In this document: piece after piece, positions 9,226 through 17,143 of the stretch
How the letters are laid out: each line of letters opens with the position of its first letter
How positions within the stretch are numbered: position 1 is the first letter of the stretch
The notes under the pieces: model-generated
The model's database searches: none
The model's input: the letters and a program-made list of their open reading frames with translations, nothing else
What the model was told of the DNA's origin: nothing
Program-made: the position numbers and the translations under genes
Source of the DNA: Lachnospiraceae bacterium
GTDB taxonomy: Bacteria > Bacillota > Clostridia > Lachnospirales > Lachnospiraceae
Length of the DNA stretch: 64,000 nt
Reading direction: 5' to 3'
NCBI GenBank assembly: GCA_014804695.1
Contig: JAAUZJ010000038.1
Coordinates: 59,947-123,946 of the forward strand

Positions 9226-10389
9226 ATGGGAAAAAAGATACTTTCACTTGTTCTTGCATCTGTCCTGGCTCTTTACATGACTGCATGCGGAAGTTCAGAT
9301 AGCGACGCTGCGACTGGGAATTCAGAAGCGGCACAAACAGCGGAGGATGCGGGGCAGGGTATGAAGATAGCGATTGTCAGCAGCCCGGCAGGAGTAGATG
9401 ATCATTCTTTTAATGAAGATAATTACAATGGAATTCTGGCATTTATTGAATCCCATCCGGCGGCAACGGTAACGCCCGTACAGGAGACCACAGGTGATAC
9501 GGCGGCGTCTATTGCAACAGTAGCGGATATTGTGGATGATTATAATGTCATTGTATGCTGTGGTTTCCAGTTTGCAGGAATCGTCGAAATTGCGCAGGCG
9601 AATCCGGATGTTAAGTTTATACTGGTAGATTCTTTCCCGTCTGATGCAGAAGGAAATGAGGTTGAGGTAGATAATATTTTTGCTATGTGTTTTGCAGAGC
9701 AGGAATCCGGTTTCTTTGCCGGAATGGCAGCCGCGCTTGAGACAAAGGCTAATAAGGTGGCTGTTGTAAACGGTGTTGCTTATCCATCCAACGTGAACTA
9801 TCAGTATGGGTTTGAATGTGGTGTGAAATATGTTAATATAACAGAAGGAAAGGATGTAGAAATAGTTGAGCTCCCTGCTTATGCAGGAACAGATGTTACC
9901 GGCGCTGATGTGGGCGGCAATTATATCGGTTCTTTTGCCGATATAGAAACCGGAACGGTTTTAGGCAGGGAGTTGATCGCAGAAGGTGTTGACGTCATTT
10001 TTACAGCGGCCGGCACAGCAGGAAGCGGCGTTCTGGCTGCCGTTAAGGAGGTAAATGATGTCTGGTACATCGGCTGTGATATTGACCAGTATGATGACGG
10101 CGCTGATGGATCGCGTAATGTTATGTTGACCTCTGCAATTAAGGTTATGCATCGTGATGTTGAAAGAACATTGAATGCTATTTCAGTTGGATTTTTTGGA
10201 GGCGGGAATGTGACGCTTCAGGTTGATACGGGTTCTACCGGATATGTAAAGGATGAAGGAAGAAATCAGTTATCGGCAGATACAATTAAGAAGATTGACG
10301 CCGCTTATGAATTGCTTATAATAGGAGATATAGTGCCAGCCGCTAATTTTAATGGCATAACCCCTGATGATTTTATGGAGGAGCAGTAA
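9226..10389 (+). CDS. BMP family (PnrA/Med-like) substrate-binding lipoprotein
   Basis: This 387-residue secreted lipoprotein has signal peptide and lipobox LYMTAC with acyl-Cys at 21. The mature part carries basic-membrane-protein family features: GMKIAIVSSPAGVDDHSFNE near the start, an EQESGFFAGMAAALETKANK motif, and DVIFTAAGTAGSGVLAAVKE. Characterised relatives bind purine nucleosides for an ABC importer (PnrA of Treponema). No permease or ATPase gene is next to it. It lies between two chemoreceptor genes, with GGGAGG as ribosome site and an 18-base gap to the upstream MCP. A role as a solute-binding partner for chemotaxis is inferred from context. Confidence 0.88.
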   Translation: MGKKILSLVLASVLALYMTACGSSDSDAATGNSEAAQTAEDAGQGMKIAIVSSPAGVDDHSFNEDNYNGILAFIESHPAATVTPVQETTGDTAASIATVADIVDDYNVIVCCGFQFAGIVEIAQANPDVKFILVDSFPSDAEGNEVEVDNIFAMCFAEQESGFFAGMAAALETKANKVAVVNGVAYPSNVNYQYGFECGVKYVNITEGKDVEIVELPAYAGTDVTGADVGGNYIGSFADIETGTVLGRELIAEGVDVIFTAAGTAGSGVLAAVKEVNDVWYIGCDIDQYDDGADGSRNVMLTSAIKVMHRDVERTLNAISVGFFGGGNVTLQVDTGSTGYVKDEGRNQLSADTIKKIDAAYELLIIGDIVPAANFNGITPDDFMEEQ

Positions 10390-10405
10390 AAATAGAAAGA
10401 CAGAT

Positions 10406-10449
10406 AATTGCAAAATTCTCGCCTTAGGATAATAGTCTTGCAATTGTCT
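10406..10449 (+). other. Intercistronic hairpin between BMP and second MCP genes
   Basis: The 8-base arms AATTGCAA (10406-10413) and TTGCAATT (10438-10445) pair, and flanking AGAC/GTCT could extend the stem around a bulge. No strong U-tract follows. It may damp read-through or stabilise the upstream message. Confidence 0.4.
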
Positions 10450-10476
10450 AAAATAAAAGGAATGTGAGGGTGTAAA

Positions 10477-11943
10477 ATGGAACGGGAAAGAAGTCGAATA
10501 AACAAAGTGGCGATTATCTGCCATACGATTATTGCAGTTGTGCTGCTTGCTTCTTATGCGCTGGAGGTAGTAAAAGGGGCAAGAACGATAGGATATTATG
10601 TGGTTTTTGCTGCTTTAGCGGCCGTACCTGTTATTATGGAATGGGTTTTATATAAAAGGAATACGGCTGATACAAAAATACAGCACGTTCTTGGTTTCGG
10701 TTATAGTATTTTTTATATTTTTACAATTTTTACCACAACAAATGTAACGGCATTTACATTTGCGTTTCCGCTTTATGTTGTTATTACGTTATATTCCGAT
10801 CTGAAATACTGTATTGCTATTTCTTCGGGCGGCTTTTTAGTGAATCTGATCTTTACAATTTATCAGGCGGTGACTGTCGGAATTGCGATGGAGGATACGG
10901 CGACATACGAAATCCGCAATATCCTGATGTTGCTCGTCGCAATTTTCCTCTGCATGGTTACGAATGCTCTGGAAAAGATAAATAAGATGAAAATGGAAGA
11001 TCTCAGCCAGGAAAAGGAAAATGTTTCAAAGCTGTTAAACCATGTTATGAGCATTTCGGGTGATATGTCCGAGGGTATCGTGGAAGTAAGTAAACAGATG
11101 AGCGAACTTGGCGAGGCGGTATCCGAGACAAGAAATGCCATGCAGGAAGTATCAAGCGGCACGAATGAAACTGCGGATGCAATTCAGAAGCAGCTTAGCC
11201 AGACCGAGGAAATTCAGCGCTATATTGAGCAGGTGGAAGCCGTATCAAAGAGTATAGGCGAGAGCATGGAGCAGACCAAGAGCGATATTGTAAACGGAAA
11301 GGACAGTCTGGATACGCTGCTTGCACAGGCGAAATCTTCTGAACAGGCCGGAAACGAAGTAGTTACCGATATCAGCGCTTTGGAAGAATATATGAAAAAT
11401 ATGCAGTCGATCATCGAACTGATCACTAATGTGGCGAGTCAGACCAGTCTGCTTGCATTAAATGCAAGTATTGAGGCTGCACGTGCGGGAGAGGCCGGTA
11501 AAGGTTTTGCAGTTGTAGCAGCGGAGATTTCCAATCTGGCGAATCAGACGCAAAGTGCAACGGTTAATATAACAGATGTTATTCATAATGTTACAGATAA
11601 ACTTGCGATCGCAGTCAGTGCAGTAGAGCAGCTTACAAATAATAATGCAAAACAGAACGAAGTGGCAGTGACGGTTGTAGACAGTTTTGAAAAGATTACA
11701 GGAAGTACACAGAGCGTAGATGAACAGAGCAGAATGTTAGACGAGGTAGTCGGCTCCCTGGCTGATGCCAATGCTGGTATTATAGAAGGAATACAGACGA
11801 TTTCCGCCGTTATGGAAGAGGTTACCGCACATTCCAACGAAACATATAGTATCAGTGACAAGAATACAGGCATCGTTAACCAGGTAGCAGAGCTGGTAGA
11901 TAATCTGAACGCACAGGCTCAGAGTTTAAATAATACGCAGTGA
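10477..11943 (+). CDS. Methyl-accepting chemotaxis protein with polytopic membrane N-terminus
   Basis: This receptor of 488 residues has about six closely spaced membrane helices in residues 8-165 and no sizeable extracellular domain. A cytoplasmic MCP coiled coil follows with tip [20 protein letters not shown] near 320-340. There is no HAMP domain that I can see. Receptors of this shape usually sense membrane or intracellular cues, or signals relayed by partner proteins. It is the last gene of the LytTR-MCP-BMP-MCP run and stops 7 bases from the convergent aldolase gene. Confidence 0.88.
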   Translation: MERERSRINKVAIICHTIIAVVLLASYALEVVKGARTIGYYVVFAALAAVPVIMEWVLYKRNTADTKIQHVLGFGYSIFYIFTIFTTTNVTAFTFAFPLYVVITLYSDLKYCIAISSGGFLVNLIFTIYQAVTVGIAMEDTATYEIRNILMLLVAIFLCMVTNALEKINKMKMEDLSQEKENVSKLLNHVMSISGDMSEGIVEVSKQMSELGEAVSETRNAMQEVSSGTNETADAIQKQLSQTEEIQRYIEQVEAVSKSIGESMEQTKSDIVNGKDSLDTLLAQAKSSEQAGNEVVTDISALEEYMKNMQSIIELITNVASQTSLLALNASIEAARAGEAGKGFAVVAAEISNLANQTQSATVNITDVIHNVTDKLAIAVSAVEQLTNNNAKQNEVAVTVVDSFEKITGSTQSVDEQSRMLDEVVGSLADANAGIIEGIQTISAVMEEVTAHSNETYSISDKNTGIVNQVAELVDNLNAQAQSLNNTQ

Positions 11944-11950
11944 TGAAAAG

Positions 11951-12979
11951 TTATCCTAATGCGTTTTTAAGCGCCTTTAGATCTTCGTCTGTAGTTGACC
12001 AGCTTGTGGCAAAGCGTACAACCGTATGTGTATCATCCAGCTTTTCCCAGAAGCTGAACGCTACATGTTTTTTTAGATTTTCCATACGCCCATTTTCCAG
12101 AATAATGAATTGCTGATTTGTTGGTGACTCAAGATAGAACTTATATCCTTTGTCAGCAAAAATCTCTTTCATTTTTTCTGCCTTATCTATTGCACTACGG
12201 CTGATTTTTAAATATAAATCAGCCGTAAATAGTGTGTCGAACTGAATGCCAAGGAGCCTGCCTTTTGCAAGCAGCGCTCCTCGTTTTTTTACGGAATTCA
12301 TAAAATGCTTTGGTTTGTTTTCTTTAGTGAAGACTACGGCTTCCCCGCATAAAGCGCCTACTTTGGTGCCACCTATATAGAAAACGTCGCAAATATCGGC
12401 AATATCTTTAAGTGTCATATCAGAAGCCCTGCTCATAAGTCCATATCCAAGGCGTGCGCCGTCCAAAAAGAGCGGTATCTTGTACGTATGGCAAACAGCA
12501 GCAATATCCTCCAATTCCTTTTTAGTATAGAGTGTACCATACTCAGTAGGGTGCGACAGATAAACCATTCCCGGAAAAACCATATGTTCATGATTTGCAT
12601 CTGAGTAAAAGGTCGCAATATAATTGTCGAGTACTTCAGCAGAGATTTTCCCATTGCTTTGCGGTATTTCTAAAACTTTATGTCCGCTGTATTCTATAGC
12701 ACCGGCTTCATGGATACTTACATGCCCTGTTGCAGCTGCAACGACGCCTTCATAATCTTTCAACATTGTTGAAATGATCACCGAATTGGTCTGGGTTCCG
12801 CCGACTAAGAATTCAACGTCGGCTTTTTCACATTTACATGCAGCTTTGATTTTTTCTTTTGCACTCTCACAGTATTTATCCGTTCCATAACCGGGCAGAC
12901 ATTCTAAATTTGTCTCGGTCAGGCGTTTGATTATTTGTGGATGCGCTCCGGCAATGTAATCACTCTCGAAAGATACCAT
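11951..12979 (-). CDS. ltaE: Low-specificity L-threonine aldolase (PLP enzyme)
   Basis: This 342-residue fold-type I PLP enzyme belongs to the beta-eliminating lyase/threonine aldolase family. Recognisable motifs are SDYIAGAHPQIIKRL at the N-terminus, GGTQTNSVI, TGHVSIHEAGAIE, PLFLDGARLGYG (PLP-binding Asp) and the PLP Lys in YIGGTKVGALCGEA. It would split L-threonine or L-allo-threonine to glycine and acetaldehyde in the cytoplasm. AAGGAG precedes the ATG at 12979. It is a single-gene unit facing the end of the MCP gene, and its upstream region carries a 12-base tandem repeat. Confidence 0.85.
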   Translation of the reverse strand: MVSFESDYIAGAHPQIIKRLTETNLECLPGYGTDKYCESAKEKIKAACKCEKADVEFLVGGTQTNSVIISTMLKDYEGVVAAATGHVSIHEAGAIEYSGHKVLEIPQSNGKISAEVLDNYIATFYSDANHEHMVFPGMVYLSHPTEYGTLYTKKELEDIAAVCHTYKIPLFLDGARLGYGLMSRASDMTLKDIADICDVFYIGGTKVGALCGEAVVFTKENKPKHFMNSVKKRGALLAKGRLLGIQFDTLFTADLYLKISRSAIDKAEKMKEIFADKGYKFYLESPTNQQFIILENGRMENLKKHVAFSFWEKLDDTHTVVRFATSWSTTDEDLKALKNALG

Positions 12980-13035
12980 TGGTTTTTCTCCTTAATGCTT
13001 GTATTTGCTGTGTTTTTTAATTGTATGTATAGTTA

Positions 13036-13094
13036 TTTTGCTAGTTGTTTCATTAGCTGTTTTATCAGTTATTTTATTAGTTGTTTATTAGCAG
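13036..13094. repeat. Degenerate 12-bp tandem repeat, five units
   Basis: Units TTTTGCTAGTTG, TTTCATTAGCTG, TTTTATCAGTTA, TTTTATTAGTTG and TTTATTAGCAG follow one another without spacers. They lie 57 bases upstream of the aldolase start. On the plus strand they would encode an FISC-like repeat, but no ribosome site supports translation. Confidence 0.6.
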
Positions 13095-13165
13095 CCAGCG
13101 GTTTCATTATACTGCATTGGCTTATAGGATGGAATAGGTTTTCCGGAAATAAATACAAAAAGGTA

Positions 13166-13194
13166 TTGACAAACAATTTTAACCATGCTAATAT
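13166..13194 (+). promoter_or_regulatory. Strong sigma-A promoter of the Cys-leader/cystine operon
   Basis: TTGACA at 13166-13171, a 17-base spacer and TAATAT at 13189-13194, preceded by a TG two bases upstream, give a near-consensus vegetative promoter. The predicted transcript starts near 13201, 40 bases before the leader peptide ATG. Confidence 0.85.
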
Positions 13195-13240
13195 CCTATT
13201 AAACACGTAGGAATAATATGATATGAAAGGAGAAGTAAGT

Positions 13241-13381
13241 ATGAAAATGACAGTAAAAAGAATGTATAGTTTATGGCTTTGTAGGTGCTGTATGGCGATT
13301 TGCAGATGTTGGAGCATGGTTTGCTGTAGAAAATTTTATATGAACTTCCCGAATCGAAGGTATTTTTATGCTATTGCATAA
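13241..13381 (+). CDS. Cys-rich 46-residue peptide, candidate attenuator leader
   Basis: This small gene has AAGGAG 8 bases before its ATG and lies just behind a consensus promoter. The peptide has seven Cys residues, in CRCC (14-17), CRC (21-23) and CC (28-29), plus several Arg, Met and Trp. It has no signal peptide and no recognisable family. Its stop is followed by two hairpins, the second ending in a U-run, and then by a glutathione-transferase-like gene and a cystine-type importer. The best reading is a leader peptide whose translation senses charged tRNA-Cys. A functional Cys-rich metal- or redox-binding peptide is the alternative. An in-frame ATG at 13223 has no good ribosome site. Confidence 0.7.
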   Translation: MKMTVKRMYSLWLCRCCMAICRCWSMVCCRKFYMNFPNRRYFYAIA

Positions 13382-13406
13382 TGAAAAAGGAAAATTTTAG
13401 ACTTTG

Positions 13407-13432
13407 AAGGGGAGTTTGTAAAAACTGCCCTT
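13407..13432 (+). promoter_or_regulatory. Leader hairpin A (possible pause or anti-terminator element)
   Basis: AAGGGGAGTTT (13407-13417) pairs with AAACTGCCCTT (13422-13432) with one mismatch and is followed by a short T-run. It begins 26 bases after the stop codon of the Cys-rich peptide. Confidence 0.55.
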
Positions 13433-13438
13433 TTGTTA

Positions 13439-13476
13439 ACTGTGGACAGTCTGTGCTTGAAACTGTCTATTTTTTT
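13439..13476 (+). terminator. Candidate attenuator terminator with competing upstream arm
   Basis: GACAGT (13445-13450) can pair with ACTGTC (13462-13467) before seven T (13470-13476), forming an intrinsic terminator. The same ACAGT can instead pair with ACTGT just upstream (13439-13443). The mutually exclusive pairings and the position before the operon's first structural gene are typical of attenuators. The stem is short (6 bp), so folding strength is uncertain. Confidence 0.55.
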
Positions 13477-13511
13477 GCTTAAAAACAAGATGAATTAAAA
13501 GGAGATAGAAT

Positions 13512-14972
13512 ATGTCAGAAATAAAGAAATTTGAAGGAATTGAACTGTTTGAACAAACGTTTCGTCAACAAATAAATAAGGACAGTGGTAAAATTGAAAA
13601 TTTGGATTATTTGTTTAAGAAAAAATTTGGTGACGGTCCGGATGAATGGCCCATAGAGCCGAATCGCTACAGATTGATCTGGATGCCGGGATGCCCGCAT
13701 TCCAATAAAGCCGTGATAACATGGAAACTGTTAGGGTTAAACAGGGTAATCAGTCTTGCGACCGCAGGGATTCTTCGTACACCAAAAGGCTGGGTATTTA
13801 GCGAAGATGAGAATGAAGAGGATCCGGTTTTAAAAGTACATTATCTTCATGATATTTATACACGTACCCATCCTGATTATACAGGGCGTTCAACAGTGCC
13901 TACTATTGCAGACACACAAACGGGAACAGCGGCCAATAACGAGCCTGTAAATATTCCTACATATTTTGCAACATCATGGAAGCCTTATCATAAGGAAAAT
14001 GCCCCTGATTTATATCCAGAGGATTTAAGGGGGAAGATAGACAAAGCAAATGAATGGGTTACCAAAGAAGTAAATGCATATAAGTGCGGTTTTGCAAGGT
14101 CGCAAGGGCAGTATGAAAATGGTTATGACAGTTATTTTGATACGCTTGAGAAGTTAGATAAACATTTAGCTGAAAATAGGTTTTTGTTCGGGGATTACAT
14201 TACTTTAACAGATATTCATCTGTATGTGGCGTTAGTCAGATTTTATATGGTTTATTATCTGGTGTTCAGGGTTAATAAGAAGAGACTTGAGGATTTTGAA
14301 AACTTATGGGGCTATGCGAGGGATTTGTATCAGACAGACGGTTTTAGGGATTATACGAAATTTGATTTAATTAAAAAACATTATCAACTTTCTCCGCATC
14401 TGCGCGCATTGTTCGGAAATGAACATGGAATATATGCGCTGGGACCGGATGTGAGTAAGTGGGAGCTACCTCATGGGCGTGAGAAATTGTCAAAAGATAT
14501 TTCAAAATTCCGATATGAAAAGGAAGAAAGATTGCAATTTCAGCATACGGATGAAAAGTTAGAAGAAGCATACATAGAGGAGTATTTACTAAATCCTATT
14601 GAGCAGGCAGGAAAAGCTACTGATCAAGGAGAATATGAGAGAAATTATCATCTGGTATTCGATGAGCTTAAAGAACTTGATGAGCGTCTTGGCAGGCAAA
14701 AATATCTGCTTGGAGAAAAGCCTGTAGAGGTGGACAAAAAATTATATCAGATACTTCTTCGTTTAGATAATATATACTATTTTGTTTTTAAATTAGACAA
14801 AGCACATATAAGAGATTATGTGAATCTTAAGAGATATGTAAACGATTTAACAAATATTCCGGTAATTGCAGAATCGATTGATGTGGTAAAGGAAAGGGAG
14901 AAATTTTATAGGAACCAAAGCAAAGTGAGAAATCCATATCATTTGATAGCAAAAGGACCGGAATTACAATAA
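13512..14972 (+). CDS. Glutathione S-transferase-like protein (ECM4/YqjG type) with duplicated C-domain
   Basis: This 486-residue protein has a thioredoxin-like N-terminal half with catalytic Cys 61 in WMPGCPHSNKAVI and the STVPTIAD loop. An all-helical GST C-domain follows (about 175-290, FLFGDYITLTDIHLYVALVR). This matches the omega-like glutathionyl-hydroquinone reductase family, which reduces glutathionyl-quinones. The protein is about 150 residues longer than usual: residues about 365-475 resemble the first C-domain again (YHLVFDELKELDERL, YLLGEKPVEVDKKLYQILLR), so the helical domain seems duplicated. Many Clostridia lack glutathione, so another thiol may be the substrate. It is first in the operon with the cystine-type importer and follows the Cys-rich leader. 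Confidence 0.8.
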   Translation: MSEIKKFEGIELFEQTFRQQINKDSGKIENLDYLFKKKFGDGPDEWPIEPNRYRLIWMPGCPHSNKAVITWKLLGLNRVISLATAGILRTPKGWVFSEDENEEDPVLKVHYLHDIYTRTHPDYTGRSTVPTIADTQTGTAANNEPVNIPTYFATSWKPYHKENAPDLYPEDLRGKIDKANEWVTKEVNAYKCGFARSQGQYENGYDSYFDTLEKLDKHLAENRFLFGDYITLTDIHLYVALVRFYMVYYLVFRVNKKRLEDFENLWGYARDLYQTDGFRDYTKFDLIKKHYQLSPHLRALFGNEHGIYALGPDVSKWELPHGREKLSKDISKFRYEKEERLQFQHTDEKLEEAYIEEYLLNPIEQAGKATDQGEYERNYHLVFDELKELDERLGRQKYLLGEKPVEVDKKLYQILLRLDNIYYFVFKLDKAHIRDYVNLKRYVNDLTNIPVIAESIDVVKEREKFYRNQSKVRNPYHLIAKGPELQ

Positions 14973-14999
14973 AAATAAAAAGATTAAGAGGAGAAAAAA

Positions 15000-15911
15000 A
15001 TGAAAAAAATAACTAAAAAATCAATTGTATTAGCAACAGCATTGGCAGTAACAGTATCAGGAGTTTTAACAGGCTGCGGTTCGGGTAAAACAGAAGGGGC
15101 TTCTGCAACTTCAGATGGCATAGCAGATACTTCTGCGAATTCAGATGACGTTACAAAAGTAACAACAATAAAAGCCGCTACAGGCGGAAGCCCAAGACCG
15201 TATATTTATGTAGATGAAAATGATCAGCCGACAGGATATGATATTGAGGTTTTAAAAGAGATATTTAATCGAATTCCTGAATATGACCTTGAGATAGAAG
15301 TTGTAGAAAGAGATGCAATTTTTGCAGGACTTACGAGTGGTACATATCAGGTGGCTGTTGGTAACTATTCATATAATGATGAAAGAGCAGCGTCTTACTT
15401 ATATTCATATCCATATGATAAAGTTACTTATGTATTTACATATAAGACAGGTGGAACTAAAGTTGCATCTTTTGAAGATGCTGCAGGGCTTACTTTTGAA
15501 GGAACAAGCGGTGTAAGCGTAACGAATGCAGTCGAAGACTGGAATGAGGAAAATCCGGATAAGGCAATTAACATTAATTATACGGAAGCAGACAAGGCGA
15601 CAATATTGCAGCATGTGGAGGACGGTGTCTCTTCATTTGATATTGTGGATGGTGCTATGTACATAGCATATAAGGAAGAATATGGATATGATATTGAAGC
15701 GTCGGATGTGCCGGAGGATGAATTAAGCTTGATTTCAAAGAACCTATACGCATATTTTCTTTTACCAAAGGATGGAACAGAGTTAAGGGATAAAATTGAT
15801 GAGGTCCTTATTGAACTTAAAGATGATGGAACATTAGAAAAACTTAGCAATGAATTTTTTAAAGCAAATCAGGTACCTGAGGATGATCAGTTTGTAAATA
15901 CACCCAATTAG
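15000..15911 (+). CDS. Amino-acid (cystine-type) ABC transporter substrate-binding lipoprotein
   Basis: This 303-residue lipoprotein has lipobox VLTGC (acyl-Cys 26) and a family 3 solute-binding domain. The ligand-site motif SPRPYIYVDENDQPTGYDIE is followed by the hinge segment VGNYSYNDERAASYLYS, where an Arg normally contacts the amino-acid carboxylate. It starts 27 bases after the GST-like gene with AAGAGGAG. With the permease and ATPase genes downstream it forms a complete polar amino-acid importer. Cystine or an S-substituted cysteine is inferred from the operon (Cys leader, GNAT, GST-like gene), not from a diagnostic residue. Confidence 0.88.
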   Translation: MKKITKKSIVLATALAVTVSGVLTGCGSGKTEGASATSDGIADTSANSDDVTKVTTIKAATGGSPRPYIYVDENDQPTGYDIEVLKEIFNRIPEYDLEIEVVERDAIFAGLTSGTYQVAVGNYSYNDERAASYLYSYPYDKVTYVFTYKTGGTKVASFEDAAGLTFEGTSGVSVTNAVEDWNEENPDKAININYTEADKATILQHVEDGVSSFDIVDGAMYIAYKEEYGYDIEASDVPEDELSLISKNLYAYFLLPKDGTELRDKIDEVLIELKDDGTLEKLSNEFFKANQVPEDDQFVNTPN

Positions 15912-15937
15912 GCATATGGGCAGGCTAAGGAAGGAGC

Positions 15938-16387
15938 ATGTTTGTAAATATGGAACTAGTCAGAGCAGGCAAAAATAATTTATGGGCGCAGGCAGGCGCA
16001 TATTATGTAAGAATACAGGCAATGGTGAATGGGTTTGGTATTCCGCTTGGCGTTGAGATTGATAAGAATGACACTTCTGAAACAGAATACGTAATAGCTG
16101 TTGATGGAGTGCTGCCGGTAGGCACTTGCAGACTGCACATTACCGATGATAGAACCGCTAAAATAGAAAGAGTCTGCGTTTTGGAAGAATACCGAAAAAA
16201 GGGCATCGGAAGGCTGGTAATTGAAGAGGCAGAAAAATGGCTTAAAGAAAAGGGCGTCAGAAAAGTTATCATTACCAGCCGCGATGAAGCGGTGGGTTTC
16301 TATGAAAAGCTGGGTTATACCGTTGACTGGTCGAGACAACAGACCGGAGGGGTATTTACCATTGTTTATACGGAAAAAGAACTATAA
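15938..16387 (+). CDS. GNAT family N-acetyltransferase
   Basis: This is a 149-residue acetyltransferase. The acetyl-CoA loop is in VCVLEEYRKKGIGRLVIEEA (the R/Q-x-x-G-x-G/A pattern), and it ends with GFYEKLGYTVD typical of the fold. The ATG at 15938 has AAGGA 6 bases upstream; an in-frame ATG at 15950 is also possible. It sits between the binding-protein and permease genes of a cystine-type importer. Bacillus subtilis has a similar arrangement in the ytmI-tcyJKLMN operon, whose acetyltransferase acts on S-modified cysteines, so acetylation of an imported cysteine derivative is a reasonable inference. Confidence 0.88.
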   Translation: MFVNMELVRAGKNNLWAQAGAYYVRIQAMVNGFGIPLGVEIDKNDTSETEYVIAVDGVLPVGTCRLHITDDRTAKIERVCVLEEYRKKGIGRLVIEEAEKWLKEKGVRKVIITSRDEAVGFYEKLGYTVDWSRQQTGGVFTIVYTEKEL

Positions 16388-16402
16388 AATAGGGAGAAAA
16401 GC

Positions 16403-17143
16403 ATGAGACAATTATTTGACATAGAGATGGTATTTACAAATATCCCCGATATTTTAAGATTTTTGCCTACTACAATGGAACTGGCAATAGGGTCTATGGT
16501 TATCAGCTTAATCATCGGGCTGCTGCTGGCTTTGGTTAAAATCAAGCAGATACCGGTACTTAAACAAATAGTGAATGTGTATATATCTATTATTAGGGGG
16601 ACACCGGTTTTAGTGCAGTTATATGTCACATATTATGGAATACCTTTATTTTTAAAGTATATTAATTATACTTATGGAACCGACTACAACGTCAATGGAG
16701 TTCCTTCTATCATATATGCGTTTGTGGCGCTTGCGTTTAATCAGTCAGCTTATAATGCGGAGGTTATAAGAGCGTCTTTGCAATCGGTTGAAAAAGGACA
16801 AGTAGAGGCTGCAAATGCACTTGGAATGACTTATTTCCAGGCACTGCGAAGAATTATACTGCCTGAAGCAGTTGTTGTGGCACTTCCGTCTTTAGGAAAT
16901 GCATTTATAGGTCTTATAAAAGGAACTTCGTTGGCCTTTGTATGCGCTGTAGTAGATATGACAGCGCAGGGAAAAATTATTGCTGGAAGAAATTTCAGAT
17001 ATTTTGAGGTATATGTATCTTTAGCCATTATTTACTGGGTAATTACCATTATAATTGAGCAAATCATCAGATTGGCTGAAAAGAAAATCTCCATACCCGA
17101 TGATGTTCCAACCAAAATCGAAAAAGGAGCAGCAGCATTATGA
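16403..17143 (+). CDS. Amino-acid ABC transporter permease
   Basis: This 246-residue membrane protein of the His/Glu/Gln/Arg-type permease family has five or so helices. The family hallmark VYISIIRGTPVLVQLYVTYY is near residue 50-75. The EAA loop (ALGMTYFQALRRIILPEA), which contacts the ATPase, is near 140. GGGAGA precedes the ATG. Its stop overlaps the ATPase start in ATGA, so translation is coupled. Confidence 0.93.
   Translation: MRQLFDIEMVFTNIPDILRFLPTTMELAIGSMVISLIIGLLLALVKIKQIPVLKQIVNVYISIIRGTPVLVQLYVTYYGIPLFLKYINYTYGTDYNVNGVPSIIYAFVALAFNQSAYNAEVIRASLQSVEKGQVEAANALGMTYFQALRRIILPEAVVVALPSLGNAFIGLIKGTSLAFVCAVVDMTAQGKIIAGRNFRYFEVYVSLAIIYWVITIIIEQIIRLAEKKISIPDDVPTKIEKGAAAL

Noticed and set aside
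13036..13094. Possible CRISPR-like array
   Set aside because: Units are 12 bases, degenerate and without spacers; no cas genes are nearby.
12935..13210. Plus-strand open frame with an FISC/FISY tetrapeptide repeat
   Set aside because: It overlaps the aldolase start and promoter on the other strand, has no ribosome site, and the repeat follows from the 12-bp DNA repeat.
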